Assembly: GCF_965232525.1 (NCBI RefSeq)
Contig: NZ_OZ246980.1
Span: forward strand, 2,542,001 to 2,606,000
Reading direction: 5' to 3'
From: Bauldia sp965232525
Lineage (GTDB): Bacteria > Pseudomonadota > Alphaproteobacteria > Rhizobiales > Kaistiaceae
DNA: 64,000 nt
The notes beneath the pieces are model-generated. The model was not told the origin of the DNA, did no database searches, and was given only the letters and a program-made list of their open reading frames with translations. Positions 15,955-24,354 of this stretch are shown here, in pieces. A program made the position numbers and the translations under genes. How positions within the stretch are numbered: position 1 is the stretch's first letter; each line of letters opens with the position of its first letter.

Positions 15955-17213
15955 GTGGAGGGAACGTCAAACGGACGATTCCGTGTTTCCGGCGTGAGCA
16001 GCACGGTCACGACGCAGATCGCCGCCGCGGCCATGAGGTAGAACACCGGGCTCATCGAATTGCCGGTCGCGTCGATCAGAGAGATGGCGACCAGCGGCGT
16101 GGTCCCGCCGACGATGCCGAAGGTCAGTCCGTAGGCGACGGATGTCCCCGTGTAGCGGACGGCGTGGGGAAACAACTCCAACATCACCGCCGCAAAGCAG
16201 CCGGAGATAGTGCCGATGAGCACTGCGAAGGCGAGTAGACCGACGACAGCCAGCCCAGCCATGCCACTGGCGAGCAGCATGAACAACGGATAGGACAACA
16301 CCAGCAAACCGATGGCGCCCGAAAGTATCATCGGTCGCCGGCCGATCCGGTCGGCAACCCAGGCGGAACCGATAACCGTCACGATCAAGGCCGCATTACC
16401 GGCGGTGGTCGCCGCGAGCGCCGTCGATCGCGGCAAGCCAACAGTGTTGGTCAGGAATGTCGGGCCGTAGATGAAAACCATGTAGTTGCCGATCGCTGAT
16501 GCCGATGCGATGCCTGCGATCCGTAGGAGAGCACGGTCGTGTTCCCTGACGGTGGCGACGATCGGCAGCAGCGCGCTCCGGGTGTGCATATCGACTTCGG
16601 CCAAGCGCCGGCGTAGGACATAGCCGACGACACCGAGCAGCGGCGCCGGCGCATAGAGGAGCCGCCAGCCCCAGTCGGAGAAGGCTTGGTCGCTGAGCGC
16701 ATCGACGACGAGCGTCGTGGCGCCCGAGGCGATGAGGATGCCGACAAACCCCGAGGCGAGCGCCACGCTGCAGAACAGGGCGCGATGCCGCGCCGGCGCG
16801 GCTTCGCCAAGCAGAACCACGGCGCCGGTGTATTCGCCGCCGACTGACAGGCCCTGGAGCAGCCGCAGGATCGTCAAGGCGATCGGAGCGGCGATCCCGA
16901 TCGTGGCATAGGTGGGCAGGAGGGCGATGGCGCCAGTCGACACAGCCATCAGGTTGACCGCCACCATCAAGGCCGCTCTGCGGCTGATCCGATCGCCGAT
17001 ATGGCCGAGGATCACCGCACCTATCGGCCGCATGAGATAACCGCCGGCGAAGACGCCAAACGCGGCGATCAGCGAAGTTGCTTGGTCGCCGGTCGGGAAG
17101 AAGTGCGCGGCTAGCACCGGCGCCAGGAAGGCGTAGACCGCGAAGTCGTACCATTCGAGAACGCTACCGATCCCGCCAGCCGCAATCGCTCGCCGATCCT
17201 GTTGCTCCGCCAT
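15891..17213 (-). CDS. MFS transporter, metabolite:H+ symporter (MHS) type
   Basis: A 12-span transporter of 440 residues. The N-terminal GGIGSVLEWYDFAVYAFLAP and the loop motif GHIGDRISRR place it among the ProP/ShiA-like metabolite:proton symporters, which carry organic acids, betaines or shikimate. The start is uncertain: ATG at 17213 gives MAEQQDRR, while an in-frame start at 17249 adds 12 residues. Its last 64 bases overlap the end of the convergent glycosyltransferase gene, so both C-termini are read from the same DNA. Confidence 0.9.
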   Translation of the reverse strand: MAEQQDRRAIAAGGIGSVLEWYDFAVYAFLAPVLAAHFFPTGDQATSLIAAFGVFAGGYLMRPIGAVILGHIGDRISRRAALMVAVNLMAVSTGAIALLPTYATIGIAAPIALTILRLLQGLSVGGEYTGAVVLLGEAAPARHRALFCSVALASGFVGILIASGATTLVVDALSDQAFSDWGWRLLYAPAPLLGVVGYVLRRRLAEVDMHTRSALLPIVATVREHDRALLRIAGIASASAIGNYMVFIYGPTFLTNTVGLPRSTALAATTAGNAALIVTVIGSAWVADRIGRRPMILSGAIGLLVLSYPLFMLLASGMAGLAVVGLLAFAVLIGTISGCFAAVMLELFPHAVRYTGTSVAYGLTFGIVGGTTPLVAISLIDATGNSMSPVFYLMAAAAICVVTVLLTPETRNRPFDVPSTQENTGSRTATKRAAKSAIGG

Positions 17214-17391
17214 TTGCCTACCCGCCGCGCCGACTCCGTGGTGCAGCATAACGGACGTTCCGTGCGCATGGCTTGCCGGCCGCGGTATCGACGCAGGTGT
17301 GGCACTGTGGGCGCGTCAGGCACGTATGAAGGGCTGCGCGGTTCTGGCTTTGATACCGCCCGCCCGTACAGACACGTTTTAGGGGGACGAT

Positions 17392-17785
17392 ATGACGAAC
17401 GCAGGCTGGCTCTTTTTCTCAGCAGCGCTGTATTGGCTGATGCTGCTCGCCGCCGGTCTTGTCAGACACAAGGCCCTGAACCCCCGCCGGCGTGCGGCTG
17501 ACCATGAGCAACCGCGATCAGGTTCCCGCACCGAGCCCGGTTGCGGCGCGGACCGATCGGGTAGCCACCAACATGCTGGAGAACCTGGTCCTCTTCATCG
17601 CAGTCATCGTCGCGGTCGGGTTGGCCGGTCGGGAGAGCCCGCAGACCCAACTCGGCGCGGCGATCTTCTTCTGGGCGCGCCTCGTCTACTGGCCGGTCTA
17701 CGTGATCGGCATCCCTTACCTGCGGACGCTGCTCTGGTTGGCGGCGATGATCGGCATCGGGATGGTCGCCGCCGCGCTCCTCTAG
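17392..17785 (+). pseudogene. MAPEG family membrane protein, frameshifted
   Basis: Two frames are needed to make one MAPEG (eicosanoid and glutathione metabolism) protein of about 130 residues. The first frame from 17392 gives the first membrane helix and reaches KALNP. The second frame carries the rest, including MLENLVLFIAVIVAVGLAGR and the family motif FFWARLVYWPVYVIGIPYLR. They join if one C is removed from the five-C run at 17481-17485, which then reads through LNPAGVRLTMSNRD. This looks like a homopolymer insertion, either a sequencing error or a real mutation. The ATG at 17392 has a GGGGGA ribosome binding site. Confidence 0.8.
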
Positions 17786-17806
17786 CCCGTGGGGCGAAAC
17801 GCCCGC

Positions 17807-18775
17807 CTATTCGCCGGTCATCCACGTCCCATCAGGGACGAACGCCGAGAACGCGAAGGCGAAGGCAACGTCGTGAGCCACTTCGGCCCCGGATGCATCG
17901 CGGACAACGACGTTACCGAGGTCGCGGCCATCGGCGATCACCACCGAATCGTGCAGCGAGTTGCGGCCGGCCCCCCAGGTCAGGATTAGGTCGGATTCGG
18001 CGATTTCCGTTTCCTCCATCAGCCGCTTCAGGGGCCAGGCGCGCTCGTCGACGATCACCGCATAGTCAAGCGGACGTACGCCGGAAGGCAGGCCCTGGAG
18101 GGCGGCGGCCTCGGGGAAGTCGCCGCGTTCCATCCGTGCATAGGGCGTGGTGCCGTAAGGCCGGGCGTCGGGATCATTAGGGACTAGCACCAGCCCGTCC
18201 GGCGCACGCTTGCGGAACTGGGTCAGCGATTCCAGCCGCGACGGCACCAGCTTCATCTCCGCGCCGGTGAGGTCACCGACAATGGCGCCGCCAGAGAACT
18301 GCTGCCACCAGCTCTCGGTCTCATGGTCGTACATCACCATGTCGAAATGGCGGATGCGGCCGGTGTTGCCGAAGGTCAGGGTCTGGTCGCCGACCCGGCG
18401 GTCGAAGACGACGCCGGAGGTGCAGAGCGGGCAGTAGCTCACCAGTACCGGCACGCCGCCGACCGTGTCGTTGACGATCTCGTGCCACAGCATGATGCGC
18501 AGCGGATAGGCTCGGGCGTCGCCGTCGACGACAACACCGATCACTGGCTCGAGCGGGCCGATGTCGGTGGCTTCAGCAGCCGGGATATATTGCGGATCGT
18601 GGATCGGTGGAATGGTGTCGCGGCGGGCGCCGTCGAAATCGATCTCGTCGAACGGGACGGAAGCGCGGCTGAAGTCGGTGTTGGGGAACTCGCGCTGCCA
18701 ATCGGCTGGCGCCTCGGCGAAAGCCGGCACCGACAGGGCGATCGCAACGACCGCGGCGAGAAGACGCGTGCGCAT
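17807..18775 (-). CDS. DUF3179 domain-containing exported protein
   Basis: A 322-residue protein with a signal peptide (MRTRLLAAVVAIALSVPAFAEA) and a DUF3179 domain. The family marker YCPLCTSGVVFDR sits mid-protein, after PLRIMLWHEIVNDTVGGVPV. The function of the family is not established; its two conserved cysteines suggest redox or metal chemistry outside the cytoplasm. I chose the ATG at 18775 because it puts the signal peptide at the N-terminus; a frame from 18826 adds 17 residues without support. The next upstream gene (SnoaL-like) is 222 bp away, with a structured repeat between. Confidence 0.9.
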   Translation of the reverse strand: MRTRLLAAVVAIALSVPAFAEAPADWQREFPNTDFSRASVPFDEIDFDGARRDTIPPIHDPQYIPAAEATDIGPLEPVIGVVVDGDARAYPLRIMLWHEIVNDTVGGVPVLVSYCPLCTSGVVFDRRVGDQTLTFGNTGRIRHFDMVMYDHETESWWQQFSGGAIVGDLTGAEMKLVPSRLESLTQFRKRAPDGLVLVPNDPDARPYGTTPYARMERGDFPEAAALQGLPSGVRPLDYAVIVDERAWPLKRLMEETEIAESDLILTWGAGRNSLHDSVVIADGRDLGNVVVRDASGAEVAHDVAFAFAFSAFVPDGTWMTGE

Positions 18776-18909
18776 GCACCTGACGTAGGGCACCGACCCG
18801 AACGCCGTGACCCTGGGCCCGGTCAACCATGTTCACGATGGGGTGAGGGAACCGTCGTTGGCGCTAAGCTGCCGGCACCCGATCCGCTCCTAACTCTCCT
18901 TTTTTGAGA

Positions 18910-18953
18910 GAGGGGCACCAAGGTTTCGCCTTGCTGCTTCGCCGGGACCCCTC
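18910..18953. repeat. GC-rich cruciform element between two leftward genes
   Basis: GAGGGG (18910-18915) pairs with CCCCTC (18948-18953), and inside it CCAAGG/CCTTG form a second hairpin around TTTCG (18918-18933). It lies downstream of the SnoaL-like gene and could act as its terminator. It may also be a degenerate member of the dispersed hairpin repeats seen near 22760 and 23380. Confidence 0.4.
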
Positions 18954-18997
18954 GGCATGAGGAGGATTGGGTGAAGATCAGGTCGAGGGGGCGAGCG

Positions 18998-19495
18998 TCA
19001 GCGTTTTTCGATCAGGCCGAGCTGTTCGAACATGCTGTACATGTCCCAGTTGACCCAGGTTTCGGCAATCTTGCCGTCATCGAAGCGATCGATCTGGATG
19101 CCTGTCCAGGTGATCGTCTTGCCGGTCGGTGCAAGCCCGAGATAGGTGCCCGATTGGGTCGCGGTGAAGCGCCACCGCGTCGTCACCAGGTTGCCCTCTC
19201 CGACTTGAACCAGGATGTCGATGGTCGTCTCGGGGAACGCCTGGTGGAACTCCTCCGCCAGTGTCATCCAGGTTGCCTTGTCGATCGTTTGCGTTCCGCC
19301 GTCCACATCCGGCGCCTGATGGTTGCGGTAATCCTGCGTGATGATTTCGTCGATATCGTCGAGGTTGCCGGTGCTCCACACGTCGATCGAACGCACCGAC
19401 AGTTGCTTCTGCTCTTCCATCGACGCCGCCCAAGTGGTTCCGAGGGGGGCTAGGACCAGTAGTGTGGCCGCAGCTATCGTCTTCAACCTCTGCAT
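18998..19495 (-). CDS. exported SnoaL-like / ester cyclase family protein
   Basis: A 165-residue protein with a signal peptide (RLKTIAAATLLVLAPLGTTWAAS) followed by a NTF2-like SnoaL domain. Typical parts are DDIDEIITQDYRNHQAP, the EFHQAFPETTIDI strand and GKTITWTGIQIDRFDDGKI near the end. Members are polyketide cyclases or proteins of unknown function binding small hydrophobic ligands. The start at 19495 is supported by GGAGAGG six bases upstream. The signal peptide is unusual for the family, which is mostly cytoplasmic. Confidence 0.85.
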   Translation of the reverse strand: MQRLKTIAAATLLVLAPLGTTWAASMEEQKQLSVRSIDVWSTGNLDDIDEIITQDYRNHQAPDVDGGTQTIDKATWMTLAEEFHQAFPETTIDILVQVGEGNLVTTRWRFTATQSGTYLGLAPTGKTITWTGIQIDRFDDGKIAETWVNWDMYSMFEQLGLIEKR

Positions 19496-19621
19496 CTCGA
19501 CCTCTCCATTTGTCGGCGTGATCGCCAGCATTGTCGCGATAGTCAATACTTCATCTTCCCGGCCAATCGGGCTTTATTCTGAATCCCATGGCAGAAATAG
19601 CGGCACGGCGTGAGCGCCCAC

Positions 19622-20329
19622 CTACTTGGCCGCGACGAAGCCCGTGTCGAGAAGTAGGGGTGCGCAACTCGAGACATCCATTTCCGCCGCGATTCCGACA
19701 TCCCTGGCAAAACCGCGCTGGACCAACTCGACACCCGAAACAGCCTCCATCAGCCGATCGGCGAGATGCGATCTCGCCGACGTAAAGGTGTCCCGGGCGA
19801 CGGTCGCCTCGGCTGAGAAGTCTCCATCGAGATTGGCGATGATCGCGCCGGCGCCGAGCCAATCCTCGATCGCTGGCCGAAGGCTGCCATCCGGCCACCG
19901 TTCGCCGGCGGGGACGACGGCCACCGTACCGCTTCGTGCGATCCGCGACACCGCACGGGCAACCGCGGACGCGTTGCGCAGACACCCGGCCAACACCGGC
20001 TTGTCCCTTGCCGCGTATGCGAGCCGTGATCCGTTGGGCGAGGGGAGAACCAAAGTCGCGCCCGCCGGAAGCCCCCGAAGCGACGACGACGAGAGACTGT
20101 AAGGCGCATCCGCATCGGAGCGGCTTCCGGCGAGGATCGCACCGCGGCTCACGGCCTCGCGCTCCGCCGCAGCACGGTCGCTCGTCGGGAACGGGAAAAC
20201 GTGAGCGCCGTTGGCGCAGGCAACATCCACGCTGGTTGTGAACGAAAGAACGTCAACGATGACGAAGGCGTCGGCTTGGTCCAGTAGAGTCCGCAAGCCC
20301 GCCGGTCCCCATTCGCACAACACTCGCAT
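19622..20329 (-). CDS. comB: 2-phosphosulfolactate phosphatase-like protein (ComB family)
   Basis: A 235-residue protein with the ComB N-terminus (VIVDVLSFTTSVDVACANGA) and the family blocks LVLPSPNGSRL and GCLRNASAVA. In methanogens ComB dephosphorylates 2-phosphosulfolactate for coenzyme M. Bacteria without coenzyme M often keep a homologue whose substrate is not established. It probably acts as a Mg-dependent phosphatase. It is preceded 43 bp upstream by an SGNH hydrolase gene in the same direction. Confidence 0.82.
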   Translation of the reverse strand: MRVLCEWGPAGLRTLLDQADAFVIVDVLSFTTSVDVACANGAHVFPFPTSDRAAAEREAVSRGAILAGSRSDADAPYSLSSSSLRGLPAGATLVLPSPNGSRLAYAARDKPVLAGCLRNASAVARAVSRIARSGTVAVVPAGERWPDGSLRPAIEDWLGAGAIIANLDGDFSAEATVARDTFTSARSHLADRLMEAVSGVELVQRGFARDVGIAAEMDVSSCAPLLLDTGFVAAK

Positions 20330-20372
20330 GACAAGTCAGCCTCGTGTCCGAGAGAATCGGGCGGACCCGATC

Positions 20373-21017
20373 TTACTCCGCGCCGCTGTTGATCCGATCG
20401 AGCAGGGCCTCAACCGTGGGGGTCAGGCGCTCGACAATCACCGCATAGCCGTCGGGATTGAGGTGGCCGCCGAGATCGCCGAGCTTGTAGCGACGCATCT
20501 TGCGGCCAAAGCGGGTGACGCCATCGAAGAAGTTCTCGTAGTAGAGGGCGCCATGCTTTTCGGCGACGGCGGAGAAATCGTTGGGGGCGAAGCCGACGAG
20601 TAGCACATCCATGCCGGCACCGCGCAACGCTCCGACAATCACGTCGAGATTGCGAGAGATGGTGACCGCCGAGACGCCCTTGCGCCAGTCATTGCGGCCG
20701 AGGAAGACGATGACACCGTCGGTGCCCGCCGGGATCGATTGTTCAAGGCGGGCGATGGTCTCGAAGGTCATGTCGCCGTTGACCCCGGCATTGACGATCG
20801 CGACATCGTGGCCGCGGTTTCGCAACACCGCCTCAAGCTGGGCCGGGTAGGTCTTGTCGCGGTCGATGCCGAAGCCGTAGGTGTTGCTATCGCCAAGGGC
20901 GACGATCTGCACCGTCTCGGCAATCGCCGGGGTGACGAGGGCGAGCGCCAGAGCAAGCGCGACCAGCCCGGCGCGGCGGGCTGGTCGAACTGTGGCCGGA
21001 ATGGACAAGGTCGGCAC
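20373..21017 (-). CDS. SGNH/GDSL esterase-lipase, exported (TesA-like)
   Basis: A 214-residue protein with a signal peptide ending at ALVTPAIAE near residue 34 and an SGNH hydrolase domain. The four blocks are visible: GDSNTYG (nucleophile Ser), the Gly in NAGVNGDM, the Asn in FLGRNDWRKG, and Asp/His in LGGHLNPDGYAV. It resembles acyl-CoA thioesterase I / lysophospholipase L1, an esterase of the periplasm. The NGDM block replaces the more common SGDT. It is divergent from cysS. Confidence 0.88.
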   Translation of the reverse strand: MPTLSIPATVRPARRAGLVALALALALVTPAIAETVQIVALGDSNTYGFGIDRDKTYPAQLEAVLRNRGHDVAIVNAGVNGDMTFETIARLEQSIPAGTDGVIVFLGRNDWRKGVSAVTISRNLDVIVGALRGAGMDVLLVGFAPNDFSAVAEKHGALYYENFFDGVTRFGRKMRRYKLGDLGGHLNPDGYAVIVERLTPTVEALLDRINSGAE

Positions 21018-21266
21018 GGCGTGCCTCCTGATCTCGTCGCCGGCAGGACCGTAGCAAGGTGCGCGCGGTCGACCAAGCCGCCGTCGGGTTGACCTCGCCG
21101 CTCAAATGCGCCATTGGAGCCTCCATGACGGCGCTCGGGCGGACATCCGCCATCTGCATTATCGGGATCATTATTCGCTAGCGACACCGCTGGCTGGAGC
21201 CGTCCTGTCCCAAAATCCTGAGACGCGACACGCCCCGGCCGGCGGCCAAGGGGACATCGGTTCGCT

Positions 21267-22727
21267 ATGGGCCTTCGACTTTACAATACGCTGACCCGGA
21301 CGAAGCAGGACTTCGTTCCGATCGACCCGGATAACGTGCGGATGTATGTGTGCGGGCCGACGGTCTATGACTTCGCCCACATCGGCAACGCTCGACCGCT
21401 GATCGTTTTCGACGTGTTGTTCCGGCTGCTACGGCACCTCTATGGCGCCGACCACGTCACCTATGTCCGCAACATCACCGACGTCGACGACAAGATCAAC
21501 GCGCGGGCGGCGGAGAAATTCGCCGACCTGCCACTGAATCAAGCGATTCGTAGGATCACGGAAGAAACCACCGCTCAATTCCACGCCGACGTGGCAGCGC
21601 TCGGCTGCCTGCCGCCGACGATCGAACCGCGGGCAACGGAGTACATCGACCGGCCGGATGCGTCGGAGGATATGCTCCGCCTGATCGCAAGACTGATCGA
21701 CCGGGGCCATGCCTATCCGGCCGAGGGCCATGTTCTGTTCGACGTCAAGTCGTGGAAGGCCGCCGACGGCGCATCCGAGTACGGCAAACTCTCCCGGCGC
21801 TCCCTCGACGACATGATCGCGGGAGCGCGGGTCGAGGTGGCACCCTACAAGCGCGACCCGATGGACTTCGTGTTGTGGAAGCCCTCGAAGCCGGGCGAAC
21901 CGGCGTGGGATTCGCCGTGGGGGGCCGGCCGGCCGGGCTGGCACCTGGAATGCTCGGCGATGGCCGGAGCGCTCCTCGGCGAAACCTTCGACATCCATGG
22001 CGGCGGCATCGACTTGGTGTTTCCCCATCACGAGAACGAAATCGCCCAATCGCGCTGCGCTCACGGCACCGACGTCATGGCCAACTACTGGCTCCACAAC
22101 GGCTTCCTCCAGGTCGAGGGGGAGAAGATGTCGAAGTCGCTGGGGAACTTCGTCACGATCCGGGATTTGTTGAGCAGTTGGAACGGCTACGCATGGCCCG
22201 GCGAAGCGCTGCGATTCAACATGCTGAGAACCCACTACCGGCAACCGATGGATTGGACGCTTGCCGGACTGGAGGAGTCTCACAAGCTGCTCTGGGGGTG
22301 GTACGGAGATATCGAGAACGCGGAGCTATCGGATGTCCCCCAGGAGATCGTCAACGCGCTATCGGATGATCTCAACACGGCCAAAGCAATCGCCGGTCTT
22401 CATGCGCTGGCGGCCGCGAATGACAAATCGGGATTGCTGTCGGCGCTCCAGTTCCTGGGGTTCTCCGGCAAAAAGGCGCAAATCGAGCGGCAACGCGTTG
22501 CCGTGGTATCGGTGGCTGTCGAGGGTATTGGCGAGCCCATTGCTGACGGCTTCAGCGATCACGAGGTTGACAGTCTGGTCGACGCCCGTGCCGCCGCCCG
22601 CGCCGCCAAGGACTGGGCCGAGGCCGACCGAATCCGCGACGAGCTCGACGCCATGGGCATCCAGCTCAAGGACGCCAAGGATCCCGAGACCGGCAAGCTG
22701 GTAACCACCTGGGAGGTGAAGCGGTGA
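21267..22727 (+). CDS. cysS: cysteinyl-tRNA synthetase
   Basis: A 486-residue class I aminoacyl-tRNA synthetase that charges tRNA-Cys. HIGN is at 38-41 and KMSKS near 287-291. Cys29, the Cys in HLECSAM, the His in HHENEIAQS and the following Cys/His provide the zinc site that selects cysteine. The length is normal for the family. The 250 bp upstream hold no recognisable T-box or other leader. It is divergent from the SGNH hydrolase gene. Repeat copy A begins directly after its stop codon. Confidence 0.96.
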   Translation: MGLRLYNTLTRTKQDFVPIDPDNVRMYVCGPTVYDFAHIGNARPLIVFDVLFRLLRHLYGADHVTYVRNITDVDDKINARAAEKFADLPLNQAIRRITEETTAQFHADVAALGCLPPTIEPRATEYIDRPDASEDMLRLIARLIDRGHAYPAEGHVLFDVKSWKAADGASEYGKLSRRSLDDMIAGARVEVAPYKRDPMDFVLWKPSKPGEPAWDSPWGAGRPGWHLECSAMAGALLGETFDIHGGGIDLVFPHHENEIAQSRCAHGTDVMANYWLHNGFLQVEGEKMSKSLGNFVTIRDLLSSWNGYAWPGEALRFNMLRTHYRQPMDWTLAGLEESHKLLWGWYGDIENAELSDVPQEIVNALSDDLNTAKAIAGLHALAAANDKSGLLSALQFLGFSGKKAQIERQRVAVVSVAVEGIGEPIADGFSDHEVDSLVDARAAARAAKDWAEADRIRDELDAMGIQLKDAKDPETGKLVTTWEVKR

Positions 22728-22733
22728 GGCGGG

Positions 22734-22797
22734 TTTCCCCTCACCCGGCCGCTTCGCGACCACCCTCTCCCACCAGGGGAGAGGGTTTGGCGCGCGA
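22734..22797 (+). repeat. dispersed hairpin repeat, copy A
   Basis: This copy shares a 37-bp identical core (22761-22797) with copy C at 23381-23417. The core contains the hairpin CCCTCTCCC-accag-GGGAGAGGG. The 5' part (CCCTCACCCGG) also matches copy C. Hairpins of this kind are common intergenic repeats in alphaproteobacteria. It may also terminate cysS transcription. Confidence 0.8.
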
Positions 22798-22906
22798 CAC
22801 CGACGGCTGCTTTCCGCTGACAGGGGGAGAGGGTTCGGCGGGTGATCCCAGCGGCGCGGCCGATGCAAAAGCCGACAGGAGCGGGCAACGAGGTGGACAC
22901 CGCGAT

Positions 22907-22965
22907 CCCTCTCCCCTGGTGGGAGAGGGTGGCCCGGCGCGGAGCGCCGGGTCGGGTGAGGGGGC
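22907..22965 (-). repeat. dispersed hairpin repeat, copy B (inverted)
   Basis: The segment 22907-22929 is the reverse complement of the core hairpin in copies A and C. It continues with GGTGAGGGG (22957-22965), complementary to the CCCCTCACC start of those copies. An additional internal hairpin CCCGGCGC/GCGCCGGG lies at 22933-22951. A degenerate half copy is visible near 22814-22835. Confidence 0.75.
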
Positions 22966-23005
22966 ACCGAAACGACGCAAAACGAAACGGGAGGTCCCCG
23001 AACCG

Positions 23006-23341
23006 GTGGCGTTTGCCCGGCGGTTGCGGCGTGACGCGACGCCGGCGGAGCGAGCACTCTGGCAGGTGTTGCGCCGGCCGCCCTTCGCCGTTGTGAAGTT
23101 TCGCCGGCAGGTGCCGGTCGGCCCTTATGTTGCAGACTTCCTGTCATACGCGGCGCGGCTAATCATCGAGGCGGATGGCAGCCAACACGGTGCCGATAGC
23201 CACGACCGACATCGCGACGCGTGGTTCGCGGCTCAGGGTTGGCGGGTGATGCGTTTTGCTAACAACGAGATCATGCGGAATCGGGGCGGCGTGGTTGAGG
23301 CGATTCGGTTGGCGTTGCGGGAACAGGGGATAGTGGTTTGA
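23006..23341 (+). CDS. DUF559 domain protein (Vsr-like endonuclease fold)
   Basis: A 111-residue protein covering the whole DUF559 domain: ARRLRRDATPAERALWQVLR, VKFRRQVPVGPYVADFLSYA, LIIEADGSQH and GWRVMRFANNEI. The domain is related to the very-short-patch-repair (Vsr) nuclease fold, with Asp and Glu positions in VADF and IIEADG. Its biological role is not established. The open frame extends back to 22724 through repeat DNA. I prefer the GTG at 23006, 11 bases after GGGAGG, because upstream residues are only translated repeats. It is bracketed by repeat copies, so it may travel with them. Confidence 0.8.
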   Translation: MAFARRLRRDATPAERALWQVLRRPPFAVVKFRRQVPVGPYVADFLSYAARLIIEADGSQHGADSHDRHRDAWFAAQGWRVMRFANNEIMRNRGGVVEAIRLALREQGIVV

Positions 23342-23345
23342 ACCA

Positions 23346-23417
23346 GTTTCCCCCTCACCCGGTTCGGCCTCCGGCCTCACCACCCTCTCCCACCAGGGGA
23401 GAGGGTTTGGCGCGCGA
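23346..23417 (+). repeat. dispersed hairpin repeat, copy C
   Basis: It starts five bases after the DUF559 stop codon. The 37-bp core at 23381-23417 is identical to copy A; the stretch between the CCCTCACCCGG start and the core differs (TTCGGCCTCCGGCC against CCGCTTCGCG). Confidence 0.8.
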
Positions 23418-23453
23418 TCCGATCGTCGATGCAGACCACAGCGGAGGCACGCG

Positions 23454-23876
23454 ATGACCGATGAACTGACCCTGATGATCGATCATGTGAGCCTGAGCGT
23501 TGCCGACCTAGAGCGGGCGAAGGCGTTTTATGCCGCGCTGCTGGCGCCGATCGGCATGGAGATGGTGGGCGAGGTGAGCGCGGAGCAATCGGGCTCGATT
23601 GCCTTTGCCGGCTTCGGGATCGGCCGGAAGGGGCAGCTTTGGCTGGCCGCAAGCGGCCAGCAGACCCCGACCACCCACATCTGTTTCCGGGTGCCGAGCC
23701 GGGCCATAGTTCGCGCCTTCTACGAGGCCGGACTCGCCGCCGGTGGCACCGATAACGGCGCGCCGGGCATCCGCGCCATCTACCATCCAGACTACTACGG
23801 CGCCTATGTGCGCGACCCGGAAGGCCACAACATCGAGGCAGTGACCTTCGCGCCGGAGGAGACCGACGATGGCTGA
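23454..23876 (+). CDS. VOC family protein (glyoxalase/bleomycin-resistance fold)
   Basis: A 140-residue protein of the vicinal-oxygen-chelate superfamily. It opens with MIDHVSLSVADLERAKAFYA and ends with the family C-terminal element YYGAYVRDPEGHNIEAVTF, whose Glu is a usual metal ligand. Members include glyoxalases, dioxygenases and resistance proteins, so the reaction is open. GGAGG lies eight bases before the ATG at 23454. It overlaps the following GFA gene by eight bases, and a third gene follows with four bases of overlap, so these form a compact three-gene operon. Confidence 0.9.
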   Translation: MTDELTLMIDHVSLSVADLERAKAFYAALLAPIGMEMVGEVSAEQSGSIAFAGFGIGRKGQLWLAASGQQTPTTHICFRVPSRAIVRAFYEAGLAAGGTDNGAPGIRAIYHPDYYGAYVRDPEGHNIEAVTFAPEETDDG

Positions 23877-24354
23877 CGAGCGGTACACCGGCGGGTGCCA
23901 ATGCGGCGCGGTACGCTACGCGATCACCGGGCCGCTGATCGACCCGAGCATCTGTCACTGCCGGATGTGCCAGAAGGCGTTCGGCGCCTTCTATGCACCG
24001 CTGGTCGGCGCCAAGCGCTCGGACTTCACCGTGACCCGCGGTCAGATTGCGATCTTCAAGAGCTCGGACCTCGCCGAGCGCGGTTTCTGTCGCGACTGCG
24101 GCACGCCGCTCACCTACGACTACGTTGCGGCTGACCAGATCAACGTGTCGATCGGCTCGCTCGACGATCCGTCCATCGCCAGGCCGGTGATCCAATACGG
24201 GCTGGAGGGCCGGTTACCATGGGTCGGCGATCTCGATGGGCTGCCAGGAATGACGACCGAGAATGAAGACTTTCCTCACGAGAAGATCGCCCAGACCAAC
24301 CACCAGCATCCGGACCACGACACGGAGATCTGGCCACCGGAGGACCGAGCATGA
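23869..24354 (+). CDS. GFA family zinc protein (glutathione-dependent formaldehyde-activating-like)
   Basis: A 161-residue protein with the GFA/CENP-V zinc-binding fold. The cysteine signatures are GGCQCGAVRY, ICHCRMCQKAFG and FCRDCGTPL, which give the usual two zinc sites. The characterised member accelerates adduct formation between glutathione and formaldehyde, but many members have unknown roles. It overlaps its neighbours on both sides and is probably expressed with the VOC protein upstream. Confidence 0.92.
   Translation: MADERYTGGCQCGAVRYAITGPLIDPSICHCRMCQKAFGAFYAPLVGAKRSDFTVTRGQIAIFKSSDLAERGFCRDCGTPLTYDYVAADQINVSIGSLDDPSIARPVIQYGLEGRLPWVGDLDGLPGMTTENEDFPHEKIAQTNHQHPDHDTEIWPPEDRA

Noticed and set aside
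22724..23005. N-terminal extension of the DUF559 protein
   Set aside because: These codons are translated hairpin repeats (SPTRGEG-like peptides), and a GTG with GGGAGG upstream at 23006 gives the full domain alone.
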